Below, in pieces: positions 45,961 through 54,563 of a DNA stretch of 64,000 nt. Positions within the stretch are counted from its first letter, which is position 1, and each line of letters begins with the position of its first letter. Under the pieces are notes generated by a model. The model was given only the letters and a program-made list of their open reading frames with translations. It was not told the DNA's origin and did no database searches. The stretch lies in the NCBI RefSeq assembly GCF_019970045.1, contig NZ_JAHXYI010000005.1, forward strand, positions 434,001-498,000. The letters are read 5' to 3'. Origin of the DNA: Chryseobacterium sp. GVT01B (lineage in GTDB: Bacteria; Bacteroidota; Bacteroidia; Flavobacteriales; Weeksellaceae). The translations under genes and the position numbers were made by a program.

Positions 45961-48219
45961 TTAAGCTTCGTTAGAAGGAGTCTGGTTTTCCACTGGCTTT
46001 TCAGCTTGTGGCTTCTGTCCTTCAGGTCTTCTTTGTCCCTCTGGTCTTCTTTGCCCTTCCGGTCTTCCCTGTCCTTCTGGTCTACCTTGTCCTTCCGGTC
46101 TTGGAGGTCTTGGTAAAAGAACTTTTCTTGAAAGCTTCATTTTCTTACGGTCATCATAACCCATGAACTTCACTTCTACTTCATCACCTTCTGCATAAGG
46201 AACTTTGTCCAGACGAGCCCATTCAATTTCAGAAATGTGAAGAAGTCCTTCTGTACCTTTAGCAATGGCTACAAATGCACCAAAGTCCATTACTTTCACT
46301 ACTTTACCTTTGTAAACTTCACCTACAACCGGTACGAAAGTAATTTCATTGATCTTAGCAACCGCAGCATTGATTTTCTCTCTGTCTGTTCCTGCAATCT
46401 CGATACGTCCGATTTCTCCGATTTCTTCGATAGCAATAACAGTATCGGTATCTTTCTGCATCTGCTGAATGATTTTTCCTCCAGGCCCGATTACAGCTCC
46501 AATGAAGTCTTTTGCAATCTCCATTACAACCATTTTCGGAGCGTGAGGTTTCACGTCTGCTCTTGGTTCAGCAATTGTTTCAGTGATTTTATTTAAGATG
46601 TGTAATCTTCCGTCTCTGGCCTGCATCAAAGCTTTTTCCATGATATCCATAGAAAGTCCCTGGATTTTGATATCCATCTGACAAGCAGTGATACCGTCTG
46701 CAGTACCTGTTACTTTAAAGTCCATATCTCCAAGGTGATCTTCATCTCCTAAGATATCAGAAAGTACCGTGAATTTACCTGATTTTGCATCTGTGATCAA
46801 TCCCATTGCAATACCGGAAACAGGTTTTGTAATCTGTACCCCGGCATCCATTAATGCCAATGTTCCTGCACAAACTGTTGCCATTGAAGATGAACCGTTG
46901 GATTCCAGGATATCAGAAACAATTCTGATCGTATATGGATTTTCTTCAGGAATTACAGCCTGCAATGCTCTCTGAGCAAGGTTACCGTGTCCTACTTCTC
47001 TTCTTGAAGTCCCTCTTAAAGGTCTTGCTTCACCTGTAGAGAAAGGAGGGAAGTTATAATGTAAGAAGAATTTTTCGTCGTGTTGCGTAATTACGCTGTC
47101 TACCATGTTGGCGTCTTTCACAGAACCTAAAGTTACTGCTGTTAAAGATTGAGTTTCACCTCTTGTAAACACTGCAGAACCGTGAGCTCCCGGAAGGTAA
47201 TCAATTTCTGACCAGATTGGACGGATCGTTTGAGGATCACGACCATCAAGACGGATATTGTCTTCAAGAATCATCTGACGCATTGCTTCTTTTTCTACAT
47301 CATGATAATATACTTTTACGAAAGGTGTTACTCTTTCCAATTCTTCTTCATTATCAGCATATTGAGCAAGGAATTCTTCACGAACTGCTTTGAATTTCTC
47401 TCCTCTCTCCTCTTTTCCAGATGGAGTTCTTGCTACTTCATATACTTTATCATAAGTTTCTTTCCATACTTTTTCACGAATTTCTTCGTCGTGATTTTCG
47501 TGAGAGTATTCTCTCTTAGGGAAAGCTTTTCCTACTTTTTCTGCTAATCTCTCCTGAGCTTCAATTTGCTTTTTAATTTCAGCATGACCAAAATTAATAG
47601 CTTCTAACATTTCCTGCTCAGAAATTTCTTTCATTTCACCTTCTACCATTACGATGGAATCTTTAGTAGCTCCAACCATGATGTCTAGCTCAGAATTTTT
47701 CAATTCTTCATAGCTTGGGTTGATAGAAAGTACTCCGTCAAATCTTACAACTCTTACCTCAGACATTGGTCCGTTGAAAGGGATATCAGTAATAGCAATA
47801 GCTGCAGAAGCCGCCAAACCTGCTAAATCATCAGGAATTGTTTTTCCGTCATAAGAAATTAATGAAATCATCACCTGAACTTCAGCATGGAAATCTTCAG
47901 GAAAAAGCGGACGTAAAACTCTGTCCACCAAACGCATTGTTAAAATTTCCTGATCAGAAGGTCTTGCTTCTCTACGGAAGAAGTTTCCGGGAATTCTTCC
48001 ACCTGCGTAGAATTTTTCTCTGTAATCAACTGTTAATGGTAAAAAATCTACACCAGGATTTGCTTCTTTATTGGCTACAACAGTTGCTAAAAGCATTGTT
48101 CCACCCATTTTTACTACCACAGATCCGTCAGCCTGCTTGGCCAATTTCCCTGTTTCGATAGTGATTTCTCTGCCATCAGCAAGAGTAATCATTTCTGTAA
48201 ACGCTTGAGGTATACTCAT
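45961..48219 (-). CDS. pnp: Polyribonucleotide nucleotidyltransferase
   Basis: A 752-residue PNPase: two RNase PH domains ([20 protein letters not shown] near residue 72, [19 protein letters not shown] near residue 440), KH domain ([18 protein letters not shown] near residue 583) and S1 domain ([18 protein letters not shown] near residue 650). It degrades RNA from the 3' end with phosphate in the cytoplasm. The C-terminal tail after the S1 domain carries five copies of RPEGQ followed by G, R or K, an 18-base tandem repeat, which is longer and more repetitive than usual. It is separated from rpsO by 2.7 kb instead of lying beside it. Confidence 0.95.
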   Translation of the reverse strand: MSIPQAFTEMITLADGREITIETGKLAKQADGSVVVKMGGTMLLATVVANKEANPGVDFLPLTVDYREKFYAGGRIPGNFFRREARPSDQEILTMRLVDRVLRPLFPEDFHAEVQVMISLISYDGKTIPDDLAGLAASAAIAITDIPFNGPMSEVRVVRFDGVLSINPSYEELKNSELDIMVGATKDSIVMVEGEMKEISEQEMLEAINFGHAEIKKQIEAQERLAEKVGKAFPKREYSHENHDEEIREKVWKETYDKVYEVARTPSGKEERGEKFKAVREEFLAQYADNEEELERVTPFVKVYYHDVEKEAMRQMILEDNIRLDGRDPQTIRPIWSEIDYLPGAHGSAVFTRGETQSLTAVTLGSVKDANMVDSVITQHDEKFFLHYNFPPFSTGEARPLRGTSRREVGHGNLAQRALQAVIPEENPYTIRIVSDILESNGSSSMATVCAGTLALMDAGVQITKPVSGIAMGLITDAKSGKFTVLSDILGDEDHLGDMDFKVTGTADGITACQMDIKIQGLSMDIMEKALMQARDGRLHILNKITETIAEPRADVKPHAPKMVVMEIAKDFIGAVIGPGGKIIQQMQKDTDTVIAIEEIGEIGRIEIAGTDREKINAAVAKINEITFVPVVGEVYKGKVVKVMDFGAFVAIAKGTEGLLHISEIEWARLDKVPYAEGDEVEVKFMGYDDRKKMKLSRKVLLPRPPRPEGQGRPEGQGRPEGQRRPEGQRRPEGQKPQAEKPVENQTPSNEA

Positions 48220-48654
48220 AAATTTGTCTTCTTAATACTCCGTATTGAGTATGAATTAATATTTAAACTCTTTAAATTTCGTGTGCAAAGGTACTATATA
48301 ATAATGAAATATTAAATTTTTCACTTGCATAAATAGATCGTCAAAATACAAAAAATTGGCTATCAGTTAATGAAAGATTCAAAAATTTATAGCTGTAATC
48401 TCAACTTATTCGTTATTTGTGAAAACAAAAATGCGTTTTTCTGAAGATAATGCATTGAAAAATGCTGGTGTTTTTGTATTATTGTCTCAAAAAATGAAAA
48501 TAACATTCTGAATCGAAAAGAAGTATACATTTCATTATAAAAATCACTAAAATTATTGCAAAAGCATAGGTTGATCCCTATATTTGCCTTACTTCACAAA
48601 ATGCAATGCTGTAGGCAAAAAAAGTTAAGGACTTATCCTTATACAGATAAATAA
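48220..48654. other. 435-base gap between pnp and the sugar transporter
   Basis: It holds the divergent promoters. On the plus strand, TTG (48556-48558) and TATATTTG (48579-48586) with 20 bases between them form a good Bacteroidota promoter about 70 bases before the transporter ATG. On the minus strand the first 60 bases upstream of pnp include ATACTCAATACGGAGTAT, an inverted repeat that may lie in the pnp leader. No small gene is apparent. Confidence 0.5.
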
Positions 48655-50082
48655 ATGTTTATGATTAATAAAGAAGTACAATCGCAAAGCAGGAATTATA
48701 CGGTTCCGTTGATTACCATCACCCTGCTGTTTTTTATGTGGGGATTCATCACCTGTATGAATGACATCCTGATTCCCTATCTGAAGCAACTTTTCAATCT
48801 TACCTTTTTTGAATCCATGCTGGTACAGTTCTGTTTTTTCGGAGCTTACTTTATCGGATCTCTGATTTATTTCCTGATCTCTATCACCAAAGGAGATCCT
48901 ATCAATAAATTAGGCTATAAAAAAGGAATCCTGTTCGGAATTTTTCTCGCAGCTTTTGGCTGTGTCCTGTTTTATCCCGCAGCTACGTTTTCGTATTATC
49001 CGTTGTTTTTAGGAGCCTTATTTATTTTAGGATTAGGCTTTACGGTATTGCAGATTACTGCCAATGCATACGTTTCGTTACTGGGAAGTGAAGAATCTGC
49101 TTCCAGCCGACTGAATATGACACAGGCATTCAATGCATTCGGAACTACGATTGCTCCTGTGCTTGGAGGCCACCTTATTTTTGAATTTTTCTCATCTCCG
49201 GACGGATCATTCAGTGCGGTAGCAACGAGAATTCCGTATCTTATTTTTGCAGGAATCCTTTTATTGGTTGCCCTATTGATTTCCAGAGTTAAACTTCCAT
49301 CATTCCAGATGGGTGAAGAAGAGGCTGTAAAAGGCTGGGGAGCGCTTGAGTTCAGCCATCTTAAATTCGGGGTATTTGCTATGTTCTGCTATGTGGGCGG
49401 AGAAGTAGCGGTAGGAAGCTTTATTATCAGTTTCCTTGAGCAGCCGCAGATCATGGGCTTTAATGAAATCATCAGTAAGAATTACCTTTCCTTGTATTGG
49501 GGCGGTGCTATGATCGGCCGTTTTCTTGGAGCTATCTCTTTGAACCAATCTTTAAGCCAGGGTAAAAAGGCTGTTTATATGCTTGGGGCAGCAGGAGCTG
49601 TTTTCCTTGTCATCTTCAGCATTGTAAATCTTACGTTCTCTCAGATCAGCTTTTTCCTTGTATTTATCGTTCTGAATTTCATTGCTTTTTTCATTGGCAA
49701 AGCGGCTCCGGCAAGAACGTTATCAATCTTTGCAGCGATCAATGTCGTATTATTAATTTCAGCCATGGTCAATCATGGAGAACTGGCTATGTACAGCATT
49801 TTAGGAATCGGAATTTTCAACTCTATCATGTTCTCCAATATTTATACACTGGCTATTTCAGGGTTGGGTAAATATACCAGTCAGGGGTCTTCCTTAGTGG
49901 TAATGGCTATTTTAGGAGGTGCTATTGTTCCTATTTTCCAGGGATATCTTGCAGATCAGTTTGGAGTACAGCATTCATTCATTATTCCTGTATTCTGTTA
50001 TCTGGTTATTCTGATCTTCGGCGCTTACTGTACCAAATATCTTGGTCATGTAGAAACCACTGAAGCCAAATCAGGGCATTAA
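48655..50082 (+). CDS. Sugar MFS transporter, FucP/GluP type
   Basis: A 475-residue major-facilitator protein with twelve hydrophobic helices. FFMWGFITCMNDILIPYLKQLF near residue 24 is the FucP/GlcP-family signature with the proton-coupling Asp and Asn, and QITANAYVSLLG near residue 137 is another. Substrates in the family are glucose, galactose or fucose taken up with protons. It is a single gene with its own promoter and terminator. Which sugar cannot be told from sequence; no kinase is adjacent, though glk lies 30 kb away. Confidence 0.88.
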   Translation: MFMINKEVQSQSRNYTVPLITITLLFFMWGFITCMNDILIPYLKQLFNLTFFESMLVQFCFFGAYFIGSLIYFLISITKGDPINKLGYKKGILFGIFLAAFGCVLFYPAATFSYYPLFLGALFILGLGFTVLQITANAYVSLLGSEESASSRLNMTQAFNAFGTTIAPVLGGHLIFEFFSSPDGSFSAVATRIPYLIFAGILLLVALLISRVKLPSFQMGEEEAVKGWGALEFSHLKFGVFAMFCYVGGEVAVGSFIISFLEQPQIMGFNEIISKNYLSLYWGGAMIGRFLGAISLNQSLSQGKKAVYMLGAAGAVFLVIFSIVNLTFSQISFFLVFIVLNFIAFFIGKAAPARTLSIFAAINVVLLISAMVNHGELAMYSILGIGIFNSIMFSNIYTLAISGLGKYTSQGSSLVVMAILGGAIVPIFQGYLADQFGVQHSFIIPVFCYLVILIFGAYCTKYLGHVETTEAKSGH

Positions 50083-50105
50083 AAATCAATCATATCAAAA
50101 TGTAT

Positions 50106-50139
50106 AAGCGGAATATCTCAAAGGTGTTCCGCTTTTTTT
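50106..50139 (+). terminator. Terminator after the sugar transporter
   Basis: AAGCGGAA and TTCCGCTT form an 8-bp stem with a 13-base loop followed by a T-run, 23 bases after the stop. Confidence 0.82.
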
Positions 50140-50203
50140 CGATCTTAAAATGTAACTTTCTACCATAAAAAAGAACTTATCTAATAATTAACACCAAATT
50201 ATT

Positions 50204-50563
50204 ATGAAAATACAATTAAAGCTTGAATACGCAGCATTTCTGTTGTTAGGGATCTATGCTTTTGCCCAAACGGGATATTCATGGTGGTGGTTTGCCGGAC
50301 TATTCCTTGCGCCGGACATTTCAATGCTGGGGTATACGGTGAATACTAAGGTTGGAGCATTTTTCTATAATCTATTCCATCACTTTGGAGTAGCTGTGAT
50401 TGTTTATTTTGCCGGAACAGCTTTATCTCTGCCCTATTTGCAGATGATAGGAGCAATTTTATTTTCTCACTCAGCTTTTGACAGAATTCTGGGCTATGGA
50501 TTGAAATATCCGGATAGTTTTCAGAATACGCATTTGGGGAAAATTGGGAAGAAGGCTGAATAG
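50204..50563 (+). CDS. DUF4260 membrane protein
   Basis: A 119-residue protein with three or four hydrophobic segments and the DUF4260 pattern YAAFLLLGIYAFAQTGYSWW, APDISMLGY, YNLFHHFGVA and HSAFDRILGYGLKY. It is an inner-membrane protein of unknown function. It stands alone, followed by repeat copy C. The conserved Asp, His and Arg residues in or near the helices suggest an enzymatic or transport role, which is speculative. Confidence 0.87.
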   Translation: MKIQLKLEYAAFLLLGIYAFAQTGYSWWWFAGLFLAPDISMLGYTVNTKVGAFFYNLFHHFGVAVIVYFAGTALSLPYLQMIGAILFSHSAFDRILGYGLKYPDSFQNTHLGKIGKKAE

Positions 50564-50575
50564 GTATGTTGTAAA

Positions 50576-50876
50576 CTACCCCGTCAAAAATTCAAAGAAT
50601 TTTTGCCACCCCTCCAAGGGAGGGGAATTTTCACTCCTTCGGTTGATATTTTTGTCAGGATTGAATTTCTGTTGATGCTTTTCTTGTTGGATTAATGTGT
50701 CTGGATTCCTATGGAATGACACAATTGTGATGATGGTCTATCCATGCAGTTTGTCATTCCGTAGGAATCTAAATATTCTTTTATTATAACATGAAAATCA
50801 AAGACTTTAAGGAACTTAAGTATTCTTCTCAACCATTTAGTAATTTCTTAAAAAACTTTTGTGGCTTTTGCGGTTA
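50576..50876 (-). repeat. Dispersed intergenic repeat, family 1, copy C
   Basis: On the minus strand the modules run in the same order as copies A and B: CCACAAAAGTTTTTT, AGATTCCTACGGAATGACA with its complement, the CCCCTCC hairpin and AAAATTCTTTGAATTTTTGACGGGGTAG. The arm region (CATGGATA..ACCATCAT) is closest to copy A. It lies between the DUF4260 stop and the rpsO terminator. Confidence 0.82.
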
Positions 50877-50899
50877 AAAATCCCTTGTTATGTAAAAAC

Positions 50900-50930
50900 A
50901 AAAAAGCAACCTCTTTCGAAGTTGCTTTTT
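50900..50930 (-). terminator. Terminator after rpsO
   Basis: AAAAAGCAAC and GTTGCTTTTT form a 10-bp stem with a 10-base loop, 20 bases past the rpsO stop on the minus strand. Confidence 0.85.
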
Positions 50931-50950
50931 ATTTTGAAAATCTTTATAGA

Positions 50951-51220
50951 TTATTTTCTTAAACCTAATGCAGCAATAATAGCTCTGTATCTTGCGATAT
51001 CTTTCTTTTTAAGGTAATCTAATAAACTTTTTCTCTTACCTACCAATTTCACTAGAGATCTCTCTGTGTTGAAATCGTGACGGTTAGCCTTTAGGTGTTG
51101 AGATAAGTGGTTGATTCTGAAAGTGAAAAGAGCGATTTGTCCTTCTGCGCTTCCTGTGTCTTGTGCAGATTTTCCATGTTGTGCGAAAATTTCCTGCTTT
51201 TTGTCTGTTGTTAAGTACAT
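50951..51220 (-). CDS. rpsO: 30S ribosomal protein S15
   Basis: The 89-residue product has the S15 segments GSAEGQIALFTFRINHLSQHLK and the R/K-rich HDFNTERSLVKLVGKRKSLLDYLKKKD. It binds 16S rRNA in the platform of the small subunit. The gene is alone, with its own terminator; pnp, the usual neighbour, is 2.7 kb away on the same strand. An inverted pair TTGATTT..AAATCAA (51292-51308) lies upstream. Confidence 0.96.
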   Translation of the reverse strand: MYLTTDKKQEIFAQHGKSAQDTGSAEGQIALFTFRINHLSQHLKANRHDFNTERSLVKLVGKRKSLLDYLKKKDIARYRAIIAALGLRK

Positions 51221-51393
51221 TCCAATATTGTTTAATGATTATTATGTAACGGGTGCAAAATTACGACTATTTTTTGATTCTGCAAACATTATTGATTTCA
51301 TAAATCAAATTTGATAGAAAAAAATGTTAAAAATTTCTTAATAAATTTTATGCAATCCAACGAAAAGGCAGTAATTTTGCATTCGAATTACAA

Positions 51394-51942
51394 ATGAAAA
51401 AAATTATATTCTTTACAGCAATTACTACTTTTTTATTCATCAGCTTTACTTCGGTAAAAGCCCAGAAAACTGCTGATGACAAAATAAAAAAAGTTCTGTA
51501 CTTCAATCCTGAAGTAGAGCCTGATGTTGATGAGATAAAAGATCCCACCAACAATGCGTTCTTTGACGCTGTTTCCGATAATTTCAGCAACAGAAAAAAT
51601 AAAATGCTTCGCGCAGAAGTTCAGGTTCCGTTTGACAGCATAGATAAGCAGACTATCGTAGATTACTGTCTCAATAATGATGCAGATTTTGCGATTGTTT
51701 CCAAAGTGAGATATTTCAAAGTTGGGTTTGGAAAATATGTTTTCTCCAATCAGGTGGTTGTGAGCATGAAACTTTTTGGTTCTGACGGAAATCTTGTCAC
51801 GGAAACGGACTATGACACCTACCGAAAAAATATGCGTCTGCTGGGTTCAACAGTCAATTCCATTAAAATTGGAACCGAAGGAGCGATAAAGGGAATCATC
51901 AAAAAACTGAGAAAGCTGAAACCGACAGAAGCAGAGCTTTGA
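51394..51942 (+). CDS. Secreted hypothetical protein, 182 aa
   Basis: A signal peptide (MKKIIFFTAITTFLFISFTS, then VKAQ) precedes a charged alpha/beta domain of about 155 residues with NNDADFAIVSKVRYFKVG and VSMKLFGSDGNLVTETDYDTY. I do not recognise a named family. It is probably periplasmic. A TAATTTTG -7 box lies at 51372-51379, only 14 bases before the ATG. The gene is alone between rpsO and the peptide cluster. Confidence 0.68.
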   Translation: MKKIIFFTAITTFLFISFTSVKAQKTADDKIKKVLYFNPEVEPDVDEIKDPTNNAFFDAVSDNFSNRKNKMLRAEVQVPFDSIDKQTIVDYCLNNDADFAIVSKVRYFKVGFGKYVFSNQVVVSMKLFGSDGNLVTETDYDTYRKNMRLLGSTVNSIKIGTEGAIKGIIKKLRKLKPTEAEL

Positions 51943-52251
51943 GTTTAAAGTTTAAAGTTTAAAGTTAGAATATAAGGCCTTTGATAATCAATGGTCAATT
52001 TTGCTTCGCAAGTCAATCGTGAATTTTTATTCCGCTGTTCAATTAGCTATACCAGAAAAATTCATCATTCATCATTCATAATTTTTACAAAGTATTTTCT
52101 TGTTAAATAAAGCACTTATTCGCACTTCTGGGATAGGTGCTTTCAGTTTAAATACATCATAAACAACTGATTAACAATTAAATATTTTCACCAAACAAGG
52201 ATTTATTAAATATTTTTTACTATTTTAGTCTGACATTAAAACCAAAATATC
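51943..52251. other. Noncoding gap with short direct repeats
   Basis: AGTTTAAAGTTTAAAGTTTAAAG gives three tandem heptamers at 51943-51965, and ATTCATCATTCATCATTCAT occurs near 52062-52081. These words are typical of low-value intergenic repeats in this genus. The last 70 bases hold the first copy of the peptide-gene promoter region. No gene is seen before 52252. Confidence 0.5.
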
Positions 52252-52392
52252 ATGAAAAATCTAAAGAAACTCAGCAGAGAAAAAGCAAAACAAGTTAATG
52301 GAGGATCCATGGAACGATGCAGCGAAACCAATCCTTGTAGTGTTGGATGGTGCTGCTTCGGAATCTGCTCACCCTTCATTTGTATCGAATAA
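52252..52392 (+). CDS. Cys-rich bacteriocin-like precursor 1, 46 aa
   Basis: The ATG at 52252 encodes a 46-residue peptide. Residues 1-18 (MKNLKKLSREKAKQVNGG) are the double-glycine leader of the family annotated as bacteriocin-like in Chryseobacterium. The core has six Cys in the order C-x5-C-x4-CC-x3-C-x4-C (MERCSETNPCSVGWCCFGIC, then SPFIC). That spacing fits an inhibitor-cystine-knot-like fold. It is the first of four such genes. No protease-exporter or modification gene is in the window. Cleavage after GG and secretion are expected from the leader, not shown. Confidence 0.85.
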   Translation: MKNLKKLSREKAKQVNGGSMERCSETNPCSVGWCCFGICSPFICIE

Positions 52393-52424
52393 AAAATAAA
52401 CTAACTCACATAAAATCAAATCTC

Positions 52425-52571
52425 ATGAAAAATCTAAAAAAAATCAGCAGACAAGTTCAAAAGGAAATCAAAGGCGGCGGACCTTTCAAAAGATGTACGG
52501 AACATTATGAATGTCCGGGCGGATCATGTTGTCATAACATCTGTGTTGTGGATCCATGTCCCCTGGAATAA
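52425..52571 (+). CDS. Cys-rich bacteriocin-like precursor 2, 48 aa
   Basis: The ATG at 52425 (MKNLKKISRQ) is chosen over the longer in-frame option at 52347, because it restores the common leader ending KGGG. The core shows C-x5-C-x4-CC-x3-C-x4-C (CTEHYECPGGSCCHNIC, then VVDPC). It lies 32 bases after precursor 1 and ends in a terminator, so the first two genes form one transcript. The core differs from precursor 1 at almost every non-Cys position. Confidence 0.87.
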   Translation: MKNLKKISRQVQKEIKGGGPFKRCTEHYECPGGSCCHNICVVDPCPLE

Positions 52572-52587
52572 TATATGATCATTACGG

Positions 52588-52612
52588 ACACCTGCAATTG
52601 TAGGTGTTTTTT
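52588..52612 (+). terminator. Terminator after peptide gene 2
   Basis: ACACCT and AGGTGT pair around an 8-base loop containing the palindrome CAATTG, followed by six T. Confidence 0.75.
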
Positions 52613-52649
52613 ATTTAAAACTTAAATAAAATATTGATTTATAATAAAA

Positions 52650-52723
52650 TATTTTCACCACCAAATGAATAATATGAAAATATTTATTATTTTAGTCTAA
52701 CATTAAATCTAAACTATAACTAT
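52650..52723 (+). promoter_or_regulatory. Second copy of the peptide-gene promoter region
   Basis: AAATATTTTCACCA (near 52648), then TATTATTTTAGTCTAACATTAAATC, repeat with few changes the region before precursor 1 (52170-52250: AAATATTTTCACCA, then TACTATTTTAGTCTGACATTAAAAC). The TATTTTAG core may be the -7 box. Confidence 0.5.
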
Positions 52724-52873
52724 ATGAAAAATCTAAAAAAACTCAGCAGAGAGGCTGCGAAACAAATTAATGGCGGTATAGGGCCGTTCAGATGCAGTAT
52801 AACAAGGCCATGTTCTGTGGGATATTGCTGCAATGGAGAATGTCTTGATCATGACTGTCCGATAGAGCCTTAA
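52724..52873 (+). CDS. Cys-rich bacteriocin-like precursor 3, 49 aa
   Basis: The ATG at 52724 gives the leader MKNLKKLSREAAKQINGG and a core with C-x5-C-x4-CC-x3-C-x4-C (CSITRPCSVGYCCNGEC, then LDHDC). Leader and upstream region are near copies of those of precursor 1, and the core shares PCSVG with it. It is preceded by a duplicated promoter-like region and followed 18 bases later by precursor 4. Confidence 0.85.
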   Translation: MKNLKKLSREAAKQINGGIGPFRCSITRPCSVGYCCNGECLDHDCPIEP

Positions 52874-52891
52874 TCTTAAATATTGATCACC

Positions 52892-53053
52892 ATGAAAAAT
52901 TCAAATCTTAAGAAGCTGAACAGGCTGGAGCAGAAAAATATTAAAGGAAGCGGAATAAAAAAGTGTGGGGACAACTCAGATTGTGGACCATACCAGTGCT
53001 GTACAAATTCAGTTTGTACGTACATCCCTACCTCGGAATGTGAACCAATTTAA
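52892..53053 (+). CDS. Cys-rich bacteriocin-like precursor 4, 53 aa
   Basis: The ATG at 52892 gives MKNSNLKKLNRLEQKNIKGS, a divergent leader with GS in place of GG. The core keeps six Cys with slightly longer last loops, C-x5-C-x4-CC-x4-C-x7-C (CGDNSDCGPYQCCTNSVC, then TYIPTSEC). It is the most divergent copy and may be processed differently. A TTCG-capped terminator follows, so precursors 3 and 4 form a second transcript. Confidence 0.82.
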   Translation: MKNSNLKKLNRLEQKNIKGSGIKKCGDNSDCGPYQCCTNSVCTYIPTSECEPI

Positions 53054-53082
53054 AGAATATTGGAATTTAAATTTAATTTTTG

Positions 53083-53109
53083 AACATCTGCTTCGGCGGG
53101 TGTTTTTTT
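53083..53109 (+). terminator. Terminator after peptide gene 4
   Basis: AACATCTGC and GCGGGTGTT pair across a TTCG tetraloop with one mismatch and are followed by a T-run. Confidence 0.75.
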
Positions 53110-53144
53110 GCCCTTATACTGAAGTGATAACTTTAATTAATCCT

Positions 53145-53192
53145 TAATTTTGCCACTTTATTGCTCAGTCTTAAAAATTTGAATTATTTTTG
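53145..53192 (+). promoter_or_regulatory. mgtE promoter region
   Basis: Two -7-like boxes fit TAnnTTTG: TAATTTTG (53145-53152) and TATTTTTG (53185-53192). The second has TTG at 53161-53163 as a plausible -33. Both lie close to the coding start, leaving a short leader. Confidence 0.5.
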
Positions 53193-53214
53193 CATATCCA
53201 AAAAATTTCACGTT

Positions 53215-54537
53215 TTGAATTCTAGAGACGAACTTATCTTCAACCCTGCCGATATTGCCGAAACTCTCAGCGAACTTCCTGCTGATGAGAGGCTGCTCGC
53301 GTTTCTGAAGGTTCCTAAAGAATACAAAGCAGAGGTTTTTTCACATCTTGATCCTGATTTCCAGGAAGATACAATCAGAAGTATCGGAAGTGATGAAGTT
53401 TCTGAGATCCTGAATGCAATGACTCCGGATGACAGGACTGCTCTTTTCGAGGATTTCCCGGATGAGCTTATTAAATATTCTATTAATCATCTTAATCCTC
53501 AGGAAAGAAGAATTGCTTTAAAGCTTCTTGGGTACAACTCAGACTCTATTGCCCGTCTGATGACTCCTTATTATATTCAGATCCGTAAGGAATGGACCGT
53601 AAAAAGATGTCTTCAGCAGATCAAAAAGGTAGGAAAAAGAGTGGAAACCATGAACTACCTGTATGTGGTGGATGAAAGAAACCGTCTGATTGATGACCTT
53701 GCTATCGGAACTTTACTGTTGGAAGAGGAAGATACACTGGTTTCTGATATCACAGACAATCATTTTGTAGCCATTACCACCACTACTTCTAAAGAGGATG
53801 CGGTAACTTATTTCGAAAAGTATGACCGTGGCGCTCTTCCAATTATTACGGAAGCTGGTGTTCTGGTTGGTATTGTAACAATAGATGACATCCTGGATCA
53901 AATTGAACAGCAAAACACGGAAGATATCCAGAAATTTGGGGGATTGGAAGCGTTAGATCTTCCCTACATCCAAACTTCATGGACTGAAATGATCAAAAAA
54001 AGGGCAACCTGGCTGATTATTTTATTTGTTTCGGAAATGCTGACTGCTTCTGCAATGGGGTATTTTGATAAAGAAATTGAAAAAGCGGTTGTTCTTGCCT
54101 TGTTTGTTCCGCTGATTATTTCCAGTGGAGGAAATTCCGGATCGCAGGCTGCCACGTTGATTATCCGTGCGATGGCACTGCAGGAAATCAGCCTGAAAGA
54201 CTGGTGGTATGTCATGAAAAAGGAAATTATCTCCGGATTATGTCTTGGCGCTATTCTGGGAGTTATTGGATTTATAAGAATCATGCTTTGGCAGCAGATT
54301 GGGCTTTTTGATTATGGCCAATATTGGGTTTATGTTGGGCTGAGTGTTTCCGTTTCCCTGATTGCCATTGTGTTGTGGGGAACATTATCCGGATCTATGA
54401 TTCCATTTGTTTTAAAGAAATTAAACCTTGACCCTGCCACTTCTTCTGCTCCGTTTGTAGCAACATTGGTGGATGTGACGGGGCTTATTATCTATTTTAG
54501 CGTAGCCGGGGCTTTCTTAACCGGAAAACTTTTGTAA
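53215..54537 (+). CDS. mgtE: Magnesium transporter MgtE
   Basis: A 440-residue MgtE: N-terminal superhelical domain (residues 5-120, [20 protein letters not shown]), two CBS domains (125-245, [14 protein letters not shown] and [16 protein letters not shown]) and five membrane helices with [20 protein letters not shown] near residue 310, the Mg2+-selective segment. It imports Mg2+ and is gated by Mg2+ binding to its cytoplasmic part. No ATG is near the start: the frame is open from 53161, and TTG at 53215 ([15 protein letters not shown]) fits family alignment and promoter position best. The TTG at 53161 cannot be excluded. Confidence 0.87.
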   Translation: MNSRDELIFNPADIAETLSELPADERLLAFLKVPKEYKAEVFSHLDPDFQEDTIRSIGSDEVSEILNAMTPDDRTALFEDFPDELIKYSINHLNPQERRIALKLLGYNSDSIARLMTPYYIQIRKEWTVKRCLQQIKKVGKRVETMNYLYVVDERNRLIDDLAIGTLLLEEEDTLVSDITDNHFVAITTTTSKEDAVTYFEKYDRGALPIITEAGVLVGIVTIDDILDQIEQQNTEDIQKFGGLEALDLPYIQTSWTEMIKKRATWLIILFVSEMLTASAMGYFDKEIEKAVVLALFVPLIISSGGNSGSQAATLIIRAMALQEISLKDWWYVMKKEIISGLCLGAILGVIGFIRIMLWQQIGLFDYGQYWVYVGLSVSVSLIAIVLWGTLSGSMIPFVLKKLNLDPATSSAPFVATLVDVTGLIIYFSVAGAFLTGKLL

Positions 54538-54563
54538 TTTTAGGCATCATCTAACATGCCAAT

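Noticed and set aside
52347..52424. N-terminal extension of peptide precursor 2
   Set aside because: It overlaps the end of precursor 1 and lacks the common leader, which begins at 52425.
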